Below, piece by piece: positions 45,328-54,688 of a DNA stretch of 64,000 nt. The position numbers were made by a program, and so were the translations under genes. Origin of the DNA: Haliea sp. (GTDB taxonomy: Bacteria > Pseudomonadota > Gammaproteobacteria > Pseudomonadales > Halieaceae); NCBI GenBank assembly GCA_016704305.1, contig JADJAL010000011.1, forward strand, positions 62,001-126,000, given 5' to 3'. Every line of letters begins with the position of its first letter. Within the stretch, counting starts at the first letter, position 1. The notes under the pieces were generated by a model, which was not told the DNA's origin, did not search any database, and saw only the letters and a program-made list of their open reading frames with translations.

Positions 45328-46092
45328 ATGGCTCTCTATACCACCCTACATCTGCACATCACACCGGCCGGCGACGAGGCCAACTATGCGCAGTGGTTCG
45401 ACGGACCACATCGCACCGCGCTCGGACATTTGCGCGGCTTTATCACGGCGGATCGCTATGAAGTCGCCGCGCACCAGATCATGCCCGACATACCCCAGCC
45501 GTGGCGCTACCTGAGTGTTTACGACTTCGATCTGCCGTCACCGGAAATCGACCTTCCCGCGCTCGGGCCGCTGCTCGCCGAGGCGCGCGACAACGGCATG
45601 ATCGCGGACGATGAAACCGAGCGGCTCTACTCCTACCGACTGTACTCCAACTGGAAGACCAGCCCGAATTGGCAGCGGGATCAGCCGTTTTCAGGGGTGA
45701 GTGTGATTCTCGCCAATTACATACCCGGCCGGTTCCAGGAGTACCAGACCTGGTACGAAGACGTGCACAGCGTGGAAGTCATCAACGTGCCGGGGCACGT
45801 GGCGATGAAGCGCGGCGAATTGTCATCGCTGCAGATTGAACCGCGACACTACTGCCCGGGCGATCAACTCGTGCTGTGCGCACAACAGACCGATGACCTG
45901 CTGTTCACGATCCGGGATTTCAGTGCGCGCGCGCGCGGCGTGAGTCCGAGCGGCGTGGCGATGGAGCCGCGCTCCTCCTCCGGCTCGACAGCGCGCACGG
46001 TGCACTATTTCAACAAGATCAGCGGCACGCGCTTCTGGCCTGGCGGCGTCGCTTACGGCGGCGACCTATCCGTCTACGGCGAGAAATCCTAG
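45328..46092 (+). CDS. EthD-like dimeric alpha-beta barrel protein
   Basis: A 254-residue protein that appears to be two ferredoxin-like halves: TTLHLHITPAGDEANYAQWFDGPHRTAL then YEVAAHQIMPDIPQPWRYLSVYDFD, and VILANYIPGRFQEYQTWYEDVHSVEVINVPGHVAMKRGE. The xxWYExxHxxExxxVPG element is typical of EthD/dimeric alpha-beta barrel proteins found in ring-degrading operons. Catalytic role uncertain. First gene of a five-gene plus-strand run to 50376. Confidence 0.72.
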   Translation: MALYTTLHLHITPAGDEANYAQWFDGPHRTALGHLRGFITADRYEVAAHQIMPDIPQPWRYLSVYDFDLPSPEIDLPALGPLLAEARDNGMIADDETERLYSYRLYSNWKTSPNWQRDQPFSGVSVILANYIPGRFQEYQTWYEDVHSVEVINVPGHVAMKRGELSSLQIEPRHYCPGDQLVLCAQQTDDLLFTIRDFSARARGVSPSGVAMEPRSSSGSTARTVHYFNKISGTRFWPGGVAYGGDLSVYGEKS

Positions 46093-46112
46093 CGTTCCAG
46101 GGAGTTCAAGGT

Positions 46113-46847
46113 ATGTCCAAAGTTATTGTGATCACGGGCGCCGGCGTCGGGCTGGGGCGCGCGCTGGCCAGGCGATTTGCGAAGGATGGCGAATTCGTCG
46201 TGTTGCTGGGGCGCACACTGTCCAAGGTTGAGGCCGCGGCGCAGGAAATCGGGGATCGAGCAATGGCGCTGCACTGTGACGTCGCATCGCCGGATTCCGT
46301 GCGCGCCGCCTTCGCGGCAATCGCGCGGCGCCACGCTACCATCGACGTGCTGATCAACAATGCCGCGATCTTCGAACCCTTCCAGATCGTCGACGCCACC
46401 GACGAACAGATACTGAACACGCTCGCTACCAACCTGGGCGGACCGATGCTGTGCGCGCGCTCGGCGATTCCGCTGATGAAACGCGACGGGCACATTATTA
46501 ACGTCAGCAGTGAATCCGTGGACATGCCCTTCGCCCACTTGTCGGTCTACCAGAGCTCCAAGGCGGGGCTGGAGCGATTCTCCGCCAGCCTGTACCGCGA
46601 ACTGGACCCCAGCGGCATCCGCGTCACCAGCGTGCGCGCCGGCTCCATGTATGAAGAGGGCAAGAGCTGGGATGTCGATCCGCAGGCGGCGATGGCGTTT
46701 GCCAAGGCGACCATGGCCGCGGGCATCAACCTGCCGGAAAAGCCGCTGTCGCAGTTCACGTCGGTTACCGGCATTTTCAGGGCATTGATAGATCTTCCCG
46801 CCGATCTGCATGCAGTGACGATTGGACTGCATGGCCGCAAGCCCTGA
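46113..46847 (+). CDS. SDR family oxidoreductase
   Basis: A 244-residue SDR. GAGVGLGRALARRF lies near residue 8, VLINNAAIFEPFQ near 83, and the catalytic YQSSK near 145 after INVSSESVDMPF. ATG 46113 follows a GGGAGTTCAAGG stretch, 20 bp after the EthD-like gene. Probable role: alcohol/ketone interconversion within the pathway of the KstD-like and aldehyde dehydrogenase genes that follow. Confidence 0.88.
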   Translation: MSKVIVITGAGVGLGRALARRFAKDGEFVVLLGRTLSKVEAAAQEIGDRAMALHCDVASPDSVRAAFAAIARRHATIDVLINNAAIFEPFQIVDATDEQILNTLATNLGGPMLCARSAIPLMKRDGHIINVSSESVDMPFAHLSVYQSSKAGLERFSASLYRELDPSGIRVTSVRAGSMYEEGKSWDVDPQAAMAFAKATMAAGINLPEKPLSQFTSVTGIFRALIDLPADLHAVTIGLHGRKP

Positions 46848-46891
46848 TTCAATTCGCCTGCGGGCCTGCAGCAAGTACAGGAGACAGCACC

Positions 46892-48552
46892 ATGAATGAG
46901 TCCTTCGACTTTGTCATCATCGGCAGCGGCGGCGGCTCGCTGTGCGCGGCGCTGGTGCTGCGCCGTGCCGGCAAGCGCGTGCTGGTGCTGGAAAAAAAAC
47001 GGACCTGCTCGGCGGCACTACCGCGATCTCCGGCGGCGTGATGTGGATACCGAATAATCGCTATATGCAAGCCGAGGGCGTAAAAGATAGCGCTGAACAA
47101 GCCAACGCTTACCTGGACGCCGTACTGGGCGACCGCGACGACACACCCGGTGCGAGCCGCGAGCGCCGCCGCGCCTACGTGCAAGAGGCGCCAGCGATGA
47201 TTGATTTCCTGGCGAGCGAAGGCGTCGCGCTGCGGCGACTCCCCTCCTGGCCTGATTACTACTGTGCGCCGGGCGAGTCCGTGCCCGGGCGCACCGTGGT
47301 CTCGCAATTGTTCGACATCAATCAACTGGGGGAATGGAAATCCAGACTGCGGCCCGGTTTCCTCGCGGTCCCGGCCAATCTCGACGAGGCCATGCAACTG
47401 CCGTACATGAAACGCAGTTGGACCAGCAAGAAAACGCTCGCGCGGGTAATCGGTCGCACGCTCATCAGCAGGCTGTCAGGCAAGCATCTGGTCACTGCGG
47501 GACAGGCGCTGCAGGGACAGATGCTGCACCACGCACTGCAGGCGGGCGTCGACATCCGCGTCAATGCCGGCGTCAGGGAATTGCTGCTGCAGGACGGCCG
47601 GGTCAGCGGCGTGGTGATTAAAAAGGACGGCGCCGACTGGACGATCGGGGCGCGCCTCGGCGTGCTGATCAATGCCGGCGGATTTTCGCGCAACCAGAAG
47701 ATGCTGGACCAATATATTCCCGGCACCTCGACCGCGTGGACGACCACTGCACCGGGTGATACCGGCGAGATGATTACCGAGGCGGCGCGCATCGGCGCGG
47801 CGATTGCACAGATGGATGCGCGCGTGGGCAATCCGATGGCGCTGCCACCGGGCGAGACACCGCCGAAGCCAGTGGTGGTGCAGGGTGACATGGCGAAACC
47901 GCATTCGATTGTCGTGGACCAGAACGGTGAGCGCTACATGCGCGAATCGAGTTCCTACATGGAGATCGGCAGCGCGATGCTGGAGCGCGATACGGTGGCG
48001 CCAGCGGTCCCCAGTTGGCTGGTGGTCGACAGCCAGTACCTGGAGAAATTCATGCTGGCCGGCAGCATGCCCGGTGCGAAAAAACCGCAATCCTGGACGG
48101 AAACCGGCTTCCTGCGCAGCGGCGACACCCTCGCGGCGTTGGCCGCAGCCTGCGGCATTCCGGCGGACCGCCTGGAGGCCACGGTGCAGCGCTTCAATGG
48201 CTTTGTGCGCAACGGGCGCGACGAGGATTTCCAGCGCGGCGACCATATTTATTCACGCTGGCTGGGAGACACGCTGGATGCCGCCTCGCCGACGCTCGGC
48301 ACCGTGGAGAAAGGTCCCTTCCATGCCATTGAAGTCTATCCGGGTGACGTCAGCACCTTCGGCGGCGTGCTCACCGACGAACACGCGCGCGTGCTGCGCG
48401 ACGAAGGGTCTGTGATCCCCGGCCTGTACGCTACAGGAACCTCCACGGCGTCGGTGATGGGATACATTGCACCCGGCGCAGGCGGCAGTATCGGCCCGTC
48501 GTTCACCTGGGGATTCGTCGCCGCGAAGCACGCCGTCCTGTCCGACAACTGA
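46892..48552 (+). CDS. 3-ketosteroid-delta1-dehydrogenase-like FAD flavoprotein, frameshifted
   Basis: FAD-dependent dehydrogenase of the FAD-binding-2 (fumarate reductase/KstD) family. It starts with MNESFDFVIIGSGGGSLCAAL; the frame then breaks in an A8 run at 46992-46999. With one more A it reads TDLLGGTTAISGGVMWIPNN, a KstD signature. The body includes RVSGVVIKKDG, LINAGGFSRN and the FAD-contacting C-terminus TFGGVLTDEHARV, GLYATGTSTASVMGYIAPGAGG. Corrected length about 553 residues. Related enzymes insert a delta-1 or delta-4 double bond into 3-ketosteroids; the actual substrate is not proven. ATG 46892 follows CAGGAGA. Confidence 0.86.
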
Positions 48553-48601
48553 TCAACCAAACTATCAAACAATCTATCGACCAATACCCCGAGGAACACG
48601 C

Positions 48602-50067
48602 ATGAACCAGTTACCCGATGCCCTGCTCTACATCGATGGCGTGATACGCCAGGCCGAGGGCGATAAAACCTATCCGAATATTTCGCCCTGGACGGGCGCG
48701 CCCGTGGGCCGCGCGGCGGATGCCTCGGCGGCGGATGTCGACGCTGCGATCGCCGCGGCGCGGCGCGCATTTGACCAGGGCGATTGGCCGAGGCAGCACG
48801 CCGAGCGCCACGCGGTGCTGACGAAATTTCGCGATCTGCTGTTTGCCAACCACGACAAACTGGTCGATATCGCCCGCCTGGAAGCGGGTGCCGCTATCGG
48901 CGCGGCCGCCCGCGCGCATGTCAACGGTGCATTGAGTGGGATGGACGACCTGCTGCGCTGCTTCCACGAGGTCACATGGGAGGAAGATCGTGGGCGCCGC
49001 AACGAATACGGCTTCGACAGCGACCGCACCGTGATCCACGAGGCGGTGGGCGTGGTCGGCGCGATCACGCCGTGGAACGTTCCGCTGTACGTCAACGTCG
49101 GCAAGGTGATCGGCGCGCTGCTGGCCGGTTGCACGGTGGTGCTGAAGCCCGCGCCAGACACGCCGCTGCTGGGCTCCATCATGGGTGAGCTGGCGAGCGA
49201 GGCAGGTTTCCCGCCGGGCGTGTTCAATGTCGTCACCTCCGCCGATCCGGCCATGGCCGGCGAAATGCTGGTCGCCGATCCGCGCGTCGACGTGATTTCC
49301 TTCACCGGCTCCACCGGCATCGGCAAACACATCATGGACAAAGGCGCCGCGACGCTGAAACGGGTGTTCCTCGAACTCGGCGGCAAATCCGCCAACATTA
49401 TCCTCGAGGATGCGCCGGACTTTGCCATGGCGGTGATGAGTTCCATGGCGGTGTTCCATGCCGGCCAGGGCTGCGCGATGCCCACGCGGTTGTTAGTGCC
49501 GCGCAGCCGGTATGACGAGGCCGTAAAGGCGTTGGAAATGTCCTATGCCGGCTTCAGCACCAAGTGGGGCGACTTTGACGATCCCACGCAAATCATGGGG
49601 CCGGTCATTTCAAACGCCAGCAGGATCGCGTAATGGGCTACATCGAGCTAGGGCAACAGGAAGGCGCGCGCCTTCTGGCGGGTGGCAAGGCGCGGCCCGA
49701 CAAAGGCAACGGCTTCTTCATCGAGCCGACCTGTTTCGTGGATGTGCGCAACGACATGCGCATCGCGCAGGAAGAAATATTCGGCCCGGTACTGGTGGTG
49801 ATACCATTCGACGATGACGAGGACGCCATCCGCATTGCCAACGAGAGCGACTACGGCCTCGGCGGTTCTGTCGTGTCCGGCGACAAGGAGCGCGGCATGC
49901 GCATCGCACGGCGCATCCGCGCGGGCGCGATCAGCGTCAACGGCGGCATGAGCATCACGGGCGACCTGCCATTTGGCGGCTTCAAGCGCAGCGGCATCGG
50001 TCGTGAATGGGGACGCGAAGGCATCGAGGAATTCCTCGAGACCAAAGCGATCGCGGTCAGGGCTTAA
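48602..50067 (+). CDS. NAD(P)-dependent aldehyde dehydrogenase, frameshifted
   Basis: An ALDH-superfamily enzyme of about 488 residues after correction. GAITPWNVPLYVNVGKV, FTGSTGIGKHIM, LELGGKSANIIL (catalytic Glu) and HAGQGCAMPTRL (catalytic Cys) are intact. The frame breaks after MGPVISNA: with one more C near 49615 it reads QQDRVMGYIELGQQEGARLL and runs on through EEIFGPVLVVIPFDDD to FGGFKRSGIGREWG. ATG 48602 lies 49 bp after the flavoprotein stop. Oxidises an aldehyde made by the upstream dehydrogenases to the acid that a ligase can activate. Confidence 0.9.
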
Positions 50068-50084
50068 GTTAGCGTGGGATTAAC

Positions 50085-50376
50085 ATGGCAGCATTCATGA
50101 TTTTTTTGCGCGAGGGCGAGGTGTTCAACGCGCAGGAGATGGAAGCGTACAGCAAGTCCAACCAAGGCCAATAAGCAGGACTTCAAACTGCAGCCGCTGG
50201 TCGTGTACGGGAAGTTCGAAACGCTGGAAGGCGCGGCACCGGACGGCGTGGTGCTACTGCAATTCCCTACCGTCGAAGACGCCAAAACCTGGTATTACAG
50301 CCCGGCTTACCAGGCGGCGCTGCAACACCGCATGCGGGCCGCGAATTATCGCGTCATCCTGGTGGAAGGTCTCTGA
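50085..50376 (+). CDS. DUF1330-like small protein, frameshifted
   Basis: A 96-residue protein in two frames. From ATG 50085 it reads MAAFMIFLREGEVFNAQEMEAYSKSNQ, then stops. Removing one A near 50158 (CCAAGG to CCAGG) gives ANKQDFKLQPLVVYGKFETLEG, GVVLLQFPTVEDAKTWYYSPAYQAAL and NYRVILVEGL to the TGA at 50374-50376. This is the whole DUF1330 ferredoxin-like fold, whose members often occur in catabolic operons without a known reaction. Reported here because neither half is long enough to be noticed alone. Confidence 0.72.
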
Positions 50377-50413
50377 ACGCGAGCAGCTCTTTGCAACGGT
50401 TCATTGCATCGGT

Positions 50414-51484
50414 TCATCGCACCGGCTTTTCGACTGTCACGCCACCGAACATACCGTGCGCAACCGGTGAGTTAAGCATGTCGTGTGGAAAACCCAGTTC
50501 CACGCGGCTGGCCGCATCGAGCTCCGCAATTTGTGCGTCGGTGAATTCAATCGCCAACGCGGCCAGGTTGTCGGTGAGCTGCGCGAAATTGCGCACCCCG
50601 ATGATGGTGGACGTCACCGCGCCATTGAGCAGGGTCCAGGCCAGCGCCACTTGCGCCGAACTGCTCCCGATGTCCCGCGCCACCTCCTGCAGCGTGCTGG
50701 CAATCGCGAGCGTGCGCTGCGAGAGCCTGCCAGTCGCCAGATTGATAGCCTTGCGCGAATTCAGGCCGCCCAGGCCTGCACCAGATGCGCTTTCCAGGTC
50801 CTTCTCGGAGTATTTGCCCGACAGCACGCCGCCGGCCAGAGGCGACCAGGGCAGCACGCCCATGCCCATTTCACGCGCCATCGGGATGAGGTCGCGCTCT
50901 ACGGTGCGCTCGGTCAGGTTGTATGGAATCTGCAGCGCGACCAGCGGACTCCAGCCGCGCAACTCCGCGATGGCCTGCATGCGCGAGGCCTGCCATGCCG
51001 GTGAATCCGAGATGCCGATATAGAGCACTTTGCCAGCGCGCACCAGATCGTCGAAGCTGCGCAGGATCTCCTCGACCGGTGTGCACGCATCCCACACGTG
51101 CAGATAGAGCAGGTCGATATAGTCGGTCTGCAAGCGGCGCAGGCTATTCTCCACCGACTGCACCATATTTTTGCGCTGGTTGCCGCTGGCGTTGGGATCA
51201 CCCGGCCGCAACGTCAAAGAATACTTGGTGGCGATCACCAGTTGTTCACGTCGCCCCTGCGCCAGTTGCCCGACGATGCGCTCGGACTCACCTCCGGCAT
51301 AAAAATTCGCGGTATCGATGAAATTGCCGCCGCCGTCCAAGTAGTGATCCAGGATTTTCCCGGCCTCGGCGGCATCGCATCCCCACTGCGCGGGCACGCC
51401 AAACGTCATCGTCCCGAGGCAGAGCGGCGCAACGCGCAAGCCGGAACGCCCCAACAGTCGGTAGTGGTCGAGTTGTGTGGCCAT
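50414..51484 (-). CDS. Aldo/keto reductase
   Basis: A 356-residue AKR of the general stress/YghZ-like type. MTFG, GGGNFIDTANFYAGGESERIVG (catalytic Asp and Tyr), VIATKYSL (Lys) and YIDLLYLHVWD (His) form the tetrad. The NADPH-binding C-terminus contains STIIGVRNFAQLTDNL. ATG 51484 is divergent from the kinase-like gene at 51581. Substrate unknown; reduction of an aldehyde or ketone intermediate is likely. Confidence 0.92.
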   Translation of the reverse strand: MATQLDHYRLLGRSGLRVAPLCLGTMTFGVPAQWGCDAAEAGKILDHYLDGGGNFIDTANFYAGGESERIVGQLAQGRREQLVIATKYSLTLRPGDPNASGNQRKNMVQSVENSLRRLQTDYIDLLYLHVWDACTPVEEILRSFDDLVRAGKVLYIGISDSPAWQASRMQAIAELRGWSPLVALQIPYNLTERTVERDLIPMAREMGMGVLPWSPLAGGVLSGKYSEKDLESASGAGLGGLNSRKAINLATGRLSQRTLAIASTLQEVARDIGSSSAQVALAWTLLNGAVTSTIIGVRNFAQLTDNLAALAIEFTDAQIAELDAASRVELGFPHDMLNSPVAHGMFGGVTVEKPVR

Positions 51485-51580
51485 GACTGCTCCTGCCTGC
51501 GCGAGTACTGCGGACTAAAAGTATACCGATGCATTGCGAAAGCGGACAATGCTCTAATAGTTGCTTAGAAAGGAGATAAC

Positions 51581-52861
51581 GTGATCGACTGGATTCGCGG
51601 CGACGCACTGGGGATTGAGTTTCCCGCACATGCCGAAGCGCTGCGCAGCGCAGGACCGGCGTTCCTGACGACGGCGCTGCATACGAGCGGCGCGCTCGCC
51701 GCTGGCAACCACATTACGCAGATCACCGAGTTTGCGGATTGCCCGGGTGGCAGCACCGGACGCAAATTGCTGTTGTCCGTGGCGTATGCACAGCCGTCGC
51801 CCGACCTGCACACAGCACTGTTCGTAAAATTCTCGCGCGATTTCAGCGACGCGATGCGCGACCGCGCGCGCACACAGATGGCGCGTGAAGTGCAATTCGC
51901 TCTCCTGTCGCGCGATCCAAAATTTCCAATCGTGGTGCCCCGCTGTTACTTCGCGGATTACCACCGCGAGACAGGCACCGGCATACTGATCACCGAGCGC
52001 GTTCCCTATGGGCTATCCGGCATCGAACCGCACTACGAGAAATGCCTGGATTACCGCATGCCCGATCCGCTGCAACATTACCGCGCGCTGGTCACCGCAC
52101 TCGCGCGCCTGGCCGGAACCTTCAAGGCGCCGCGCCTCTGCGGCATTGCGGAGCGCACATTTCCCTACGACACCGACGCGCTATCCGTCGGACAACGCGA
52201 GCCCTACAGCGCGCAGCAAATCCGCAACCGCGTGGCGCGCTACGGCGAATTTGCCGGCAACTTCCCGCAACTGCTGCCAGACAACATTCGCGCACCCGCA
52301 TTCCTGGCGCGGTTGGCCGACGAAGCGCCGCGCTTTATCGCCTGCGCGCCTGCCGCCGCCGCTGCGCTCACCCGCAACCCGGATATGATCGCCCTGTGCC
52401 ACTGGAACGCCAACGTCGACAACGCGTGGTTCTGGCGCAACGCCGACGGCGCGCTGGAATGCGGATTGATGGACTGGGGCAACGTCAGCCAGATGAATGT
52501 CGCGATGGCGTTGTGGGGTGCATTGAGCGCGGCGGAGACCGACATCTGGAACCATCATCTCGAAGAACTGCTAGCGCTATTCGTACACGAGTTTGCCAAC
52601 TGCGGCGGAAGCGCGCTCGATACGCGCGAACTGCTGCGACATATCCTGCTCTACGCGAGCAGCATGGGTCTCGCCTGGCTGCTGGACGCACCGCCGTTGA
52701 TCCAACGTCTGGTGCCGAACCTTGCTGATGTCGAAGACCGCTTCGACAAGCGCATCAGCGACAACGAAACCGCGCGGGCTCAACTTCAAATCATGACAGT
52801 TTTTCTCAATCTGTGGGAAACACAGGATATGGGAGCACTTCTCGGGGGATTGGAGCGATAG
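51581..52861 (+). CDS. Phosphotransferase-fold protein with altered catalytic motif
   Basis: A 426-residue APH/ecdysteroid-kinase-like protein. The hinge/N-lobe parts are ALFVKFSRDFSD and GTGILITERVPYG. The Brenner-type motif reads CHWNANVDNAWFW, where an HGDxHxxN would be expected, so the catalytic Asp is Asn. The metal Asp is kept in CGLMDWGNVSQMNV. GTG 51581 follows a strong AAAGGAGAT site. The stop (52859-52861) is only 6 bp from the palindromic element at 52868. It may be a genuine variant kinase subfamily or a pseudokinase. Confidence 0.75.
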   Translation: MIDWIRGDALGIEFPAHAEALRSAGPAFLTTALHTSGALAAGNHITQITEFADCPGGSTGRKLLLSVAYAQPSPDLHTALFVKFSRDFSDAMRDRARTQMAREVQFALLSRDPKFPIVVPRCYFADYHRETGTGILITERVPYGLSGIEPHYEKCLDYRMPDPLQHYRALVTALARLAGTFKAPRLCGIAERTFPYDTDALSVGQREPYSAQQIRNRVARYGEFAGNFPQLLPDNIRAPAFLARLADEAPRFIACAPAAAAALTRNPDMIALCHWNANVDNAWFWRNADGALECGLMDWGNVSQMNVAMALWGALSAAETDIWNHHLEELLALFVHEFANCGGSALDTRELLRHILLYASSMGLAWLLDAPPLIQRLVPNLADVEDRFDKRISDNETARAQLQIMTVFLNLWETQDMGALLGGLER

Positions 52862-52867
52862 CTGAGA

Positions 52868-52992
52868 GAGGAGAAGGCGACTTGAACTTACTGCCGGGAC
52901 CGTGTGGCGACATGGATGTCGCCACGCGAGCCTGCACATGGATGTGCGCTTTTTGGCGGGTCCCGGCGGTAAGTTCAAGTCGCCTTCTCCTC
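52868..52992. repeat. Nested inverted-repeat element (large hairpin)
   Basis: Arms of 34 bp at 52868-52901 and 52959-52992 are inverted repeats with 33 of 34 matches; the outer end is GAGGAGAAGGCGACTTGAAC. The loop holds two more hairpins: GTGGCGAC/GTCGCCAC (52904-52911 with 52918-52925) and GCACAT/ATGTGC (52934-52939 with 52942-52947), both sharing the core CATGGATG. It lies between the kinase-like gene and the interrupted end of the ligase on the other strand. No protein is encoded. Most like a REP/MITE-type mobile palindrome or a structured RNA. Confidence 0.75.
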
Positions 52993-53026
52993 GACGGAAC
53001 CAACTAACAACTGGGCACGACCAAGC

Positions 53027-54688
53027 AAATTCACTCTCCTCGAAGAACAGCACCCGGCGCGGAATTTTGTAACTGGCCAGCGTCGCCTTCAGATGCGCGA
53101 TGATCGCCGCCTCGTCCAGCGCAGCGCCATCGATCGCAACGACACACGACACCACCATCTCGCTCAGCGTGTCGTGCGGCACACCCACCGTCTGCACACG
53201 TTTGACGCCGGGGTAACTGGCAATCGCCGCATCCACTTCCTCTGGAGACACATTCGCGCCACCGGTTTTGATGATGTCATTCAGCCGCCCTTCCCAATAC
53301 AGCCTGCCTTGCGCGTCGACGTAGCCACCGTCTCCGGTGCAGAAGTAGCCCTCGTCGTCGAACGTCTCCTCGACAGTCTTGCCGAGGTAGGACTGCATCA
53401 GCGTCGGCCCTTTGATGCAGATTTCACCGCGCTCGCCCACCGGCACCAGTGCCCGCGTCTGCGGATCGATGATTTTCAACAGGTTGCCAGGCAGCGGCAC
53501 GCCGCAACTCCCGGCGTACTCCTCGACGCTGGTGTCAGCATCGTAGGACGTGTTGATGGTCATCGTCTCGGTGGTACCGAAAGACATCGGCAACTGCCAG
53601 TCGATGTGAACCGTGGGATGATCCAGCAGCAGTTCATTGCGTGTCACATAGCGCAGGCTGCTGAGGTCCGCCGTGTCGTAGCCGGGCACCGCCTGCAGGC
53701 GCGCCCACTGGTGCGGGCGGCCGCTCATGAATGTGATGCGTTCGCGTTCTATAAGGTGCAGCGCGGCCTCGGCGTCGAACAGCGGTTGCAGTATCACCGC
53801 GCCGCCGGTCGACAATGCGACGCCGACGATCATCGACACATTGCCCGACCAGAAAAAGCCATTGCCAGTCCAAGCGCGCGCCGGCTCCCGCACCGCCATC
53901 ACGCGCGGCCAGCGCCACCACTGGATGGCGAATGCCTGCTGTGCATGAAAAATACCTTTGGGCAGGCTGGTGGTGCCCGAGGAAAAAAACAGGCCGCCGG
54001 TATCGGCGGGACACACTTTGGCGGCGCGCGCTGCGACCACCTGTTCTGGCACCGACGCGCCTCTGGCGATAAAGGTGTCCCAGGCTTCACAGGAACCGAA
54101 CGCTTCATCCGCAGGTCTGGCAATGTCCGCGCTCCCGGTCAGCCCCGCCAGCCGCACGCGATGGCGCAGGAACGGAAATTTCGTCGACTGGAGCCCCCCC
54201 GGTGCCGCCTCGGCAATCCCCGGCTCCAGTTGCAACAGCATCGCGGCGAAATCCGTTTTCAGCACGGCATCTTCAAACAGCAGCGTCGATATGCCGGACG
54301 CCGCGACCAGGTGTTCCAGCTCCGACGGTGTGGAAAACGTGCTCAGCGCCACCGAGACGCCGCCGGCGAGCGCCGTGCCAAACAGCGCGGAGAGGTACTC
54401 CGGCCGGTTGGTCATCAGGATGCCGATTCGGCTGTCCTTGCCGGCACCGCTTGCGATCAACGCCTTTGCAACATCGACCGAGCGCTCCCACAGTTGCTGG
54501 TAGCTCCAGCGTTCGATGTGTCCATCGCGATGGTGCAGCACCAACGCTTCACGCCCTTCGTACCGCGTACAGACTTCGCGCAGGTAGCCGGGGATGGTCA
54601 GCGCGCCGATACCCGGTTCGTCAGCGAGCGGCGTCCCGCGCACGCGCGACACGGACAGGTCGTCGACATAGGCCCTTGCAGTACCCAT
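53027..54688 (-). CDS. Acyl-CoA ligase truncated at its 3' end by the palindromic element
   Basis: ANL ligase paralogous to the one at 7346-9043. LFFSSGTTSLPKGIFHA is the ATP loop, MSFGTTETMTINTS the A5 block, YFCTGDGGYVDAQGRLYWEGRLNDIIKTGGANVSPEEV the A7/A8 region. The homology ends at RVLFFEESEFA near 53027; where the paralogue continues FTGTQKIQSGK, the text becomes WSCPVVSWFRRGEGDL, which is the repeat element. The reading frame stays open through the repeat and on to 52577, antisense to the kinase gene, so the last ~30 residues and the catalytic A10 lysine are lost. Start at ATG 54688, adjacent to the MaoC stop. Adenylation may persist but full activity is doubtful. Confidence 0.85.

Noticed and set aside
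52577..53026. Extension of the ligase frame to 703 residues
   Set aside because: Beyond about 53027 the translation is the palindromic repeat and then the antisense of the kinase-like gene, so it is read-through and not native protein.
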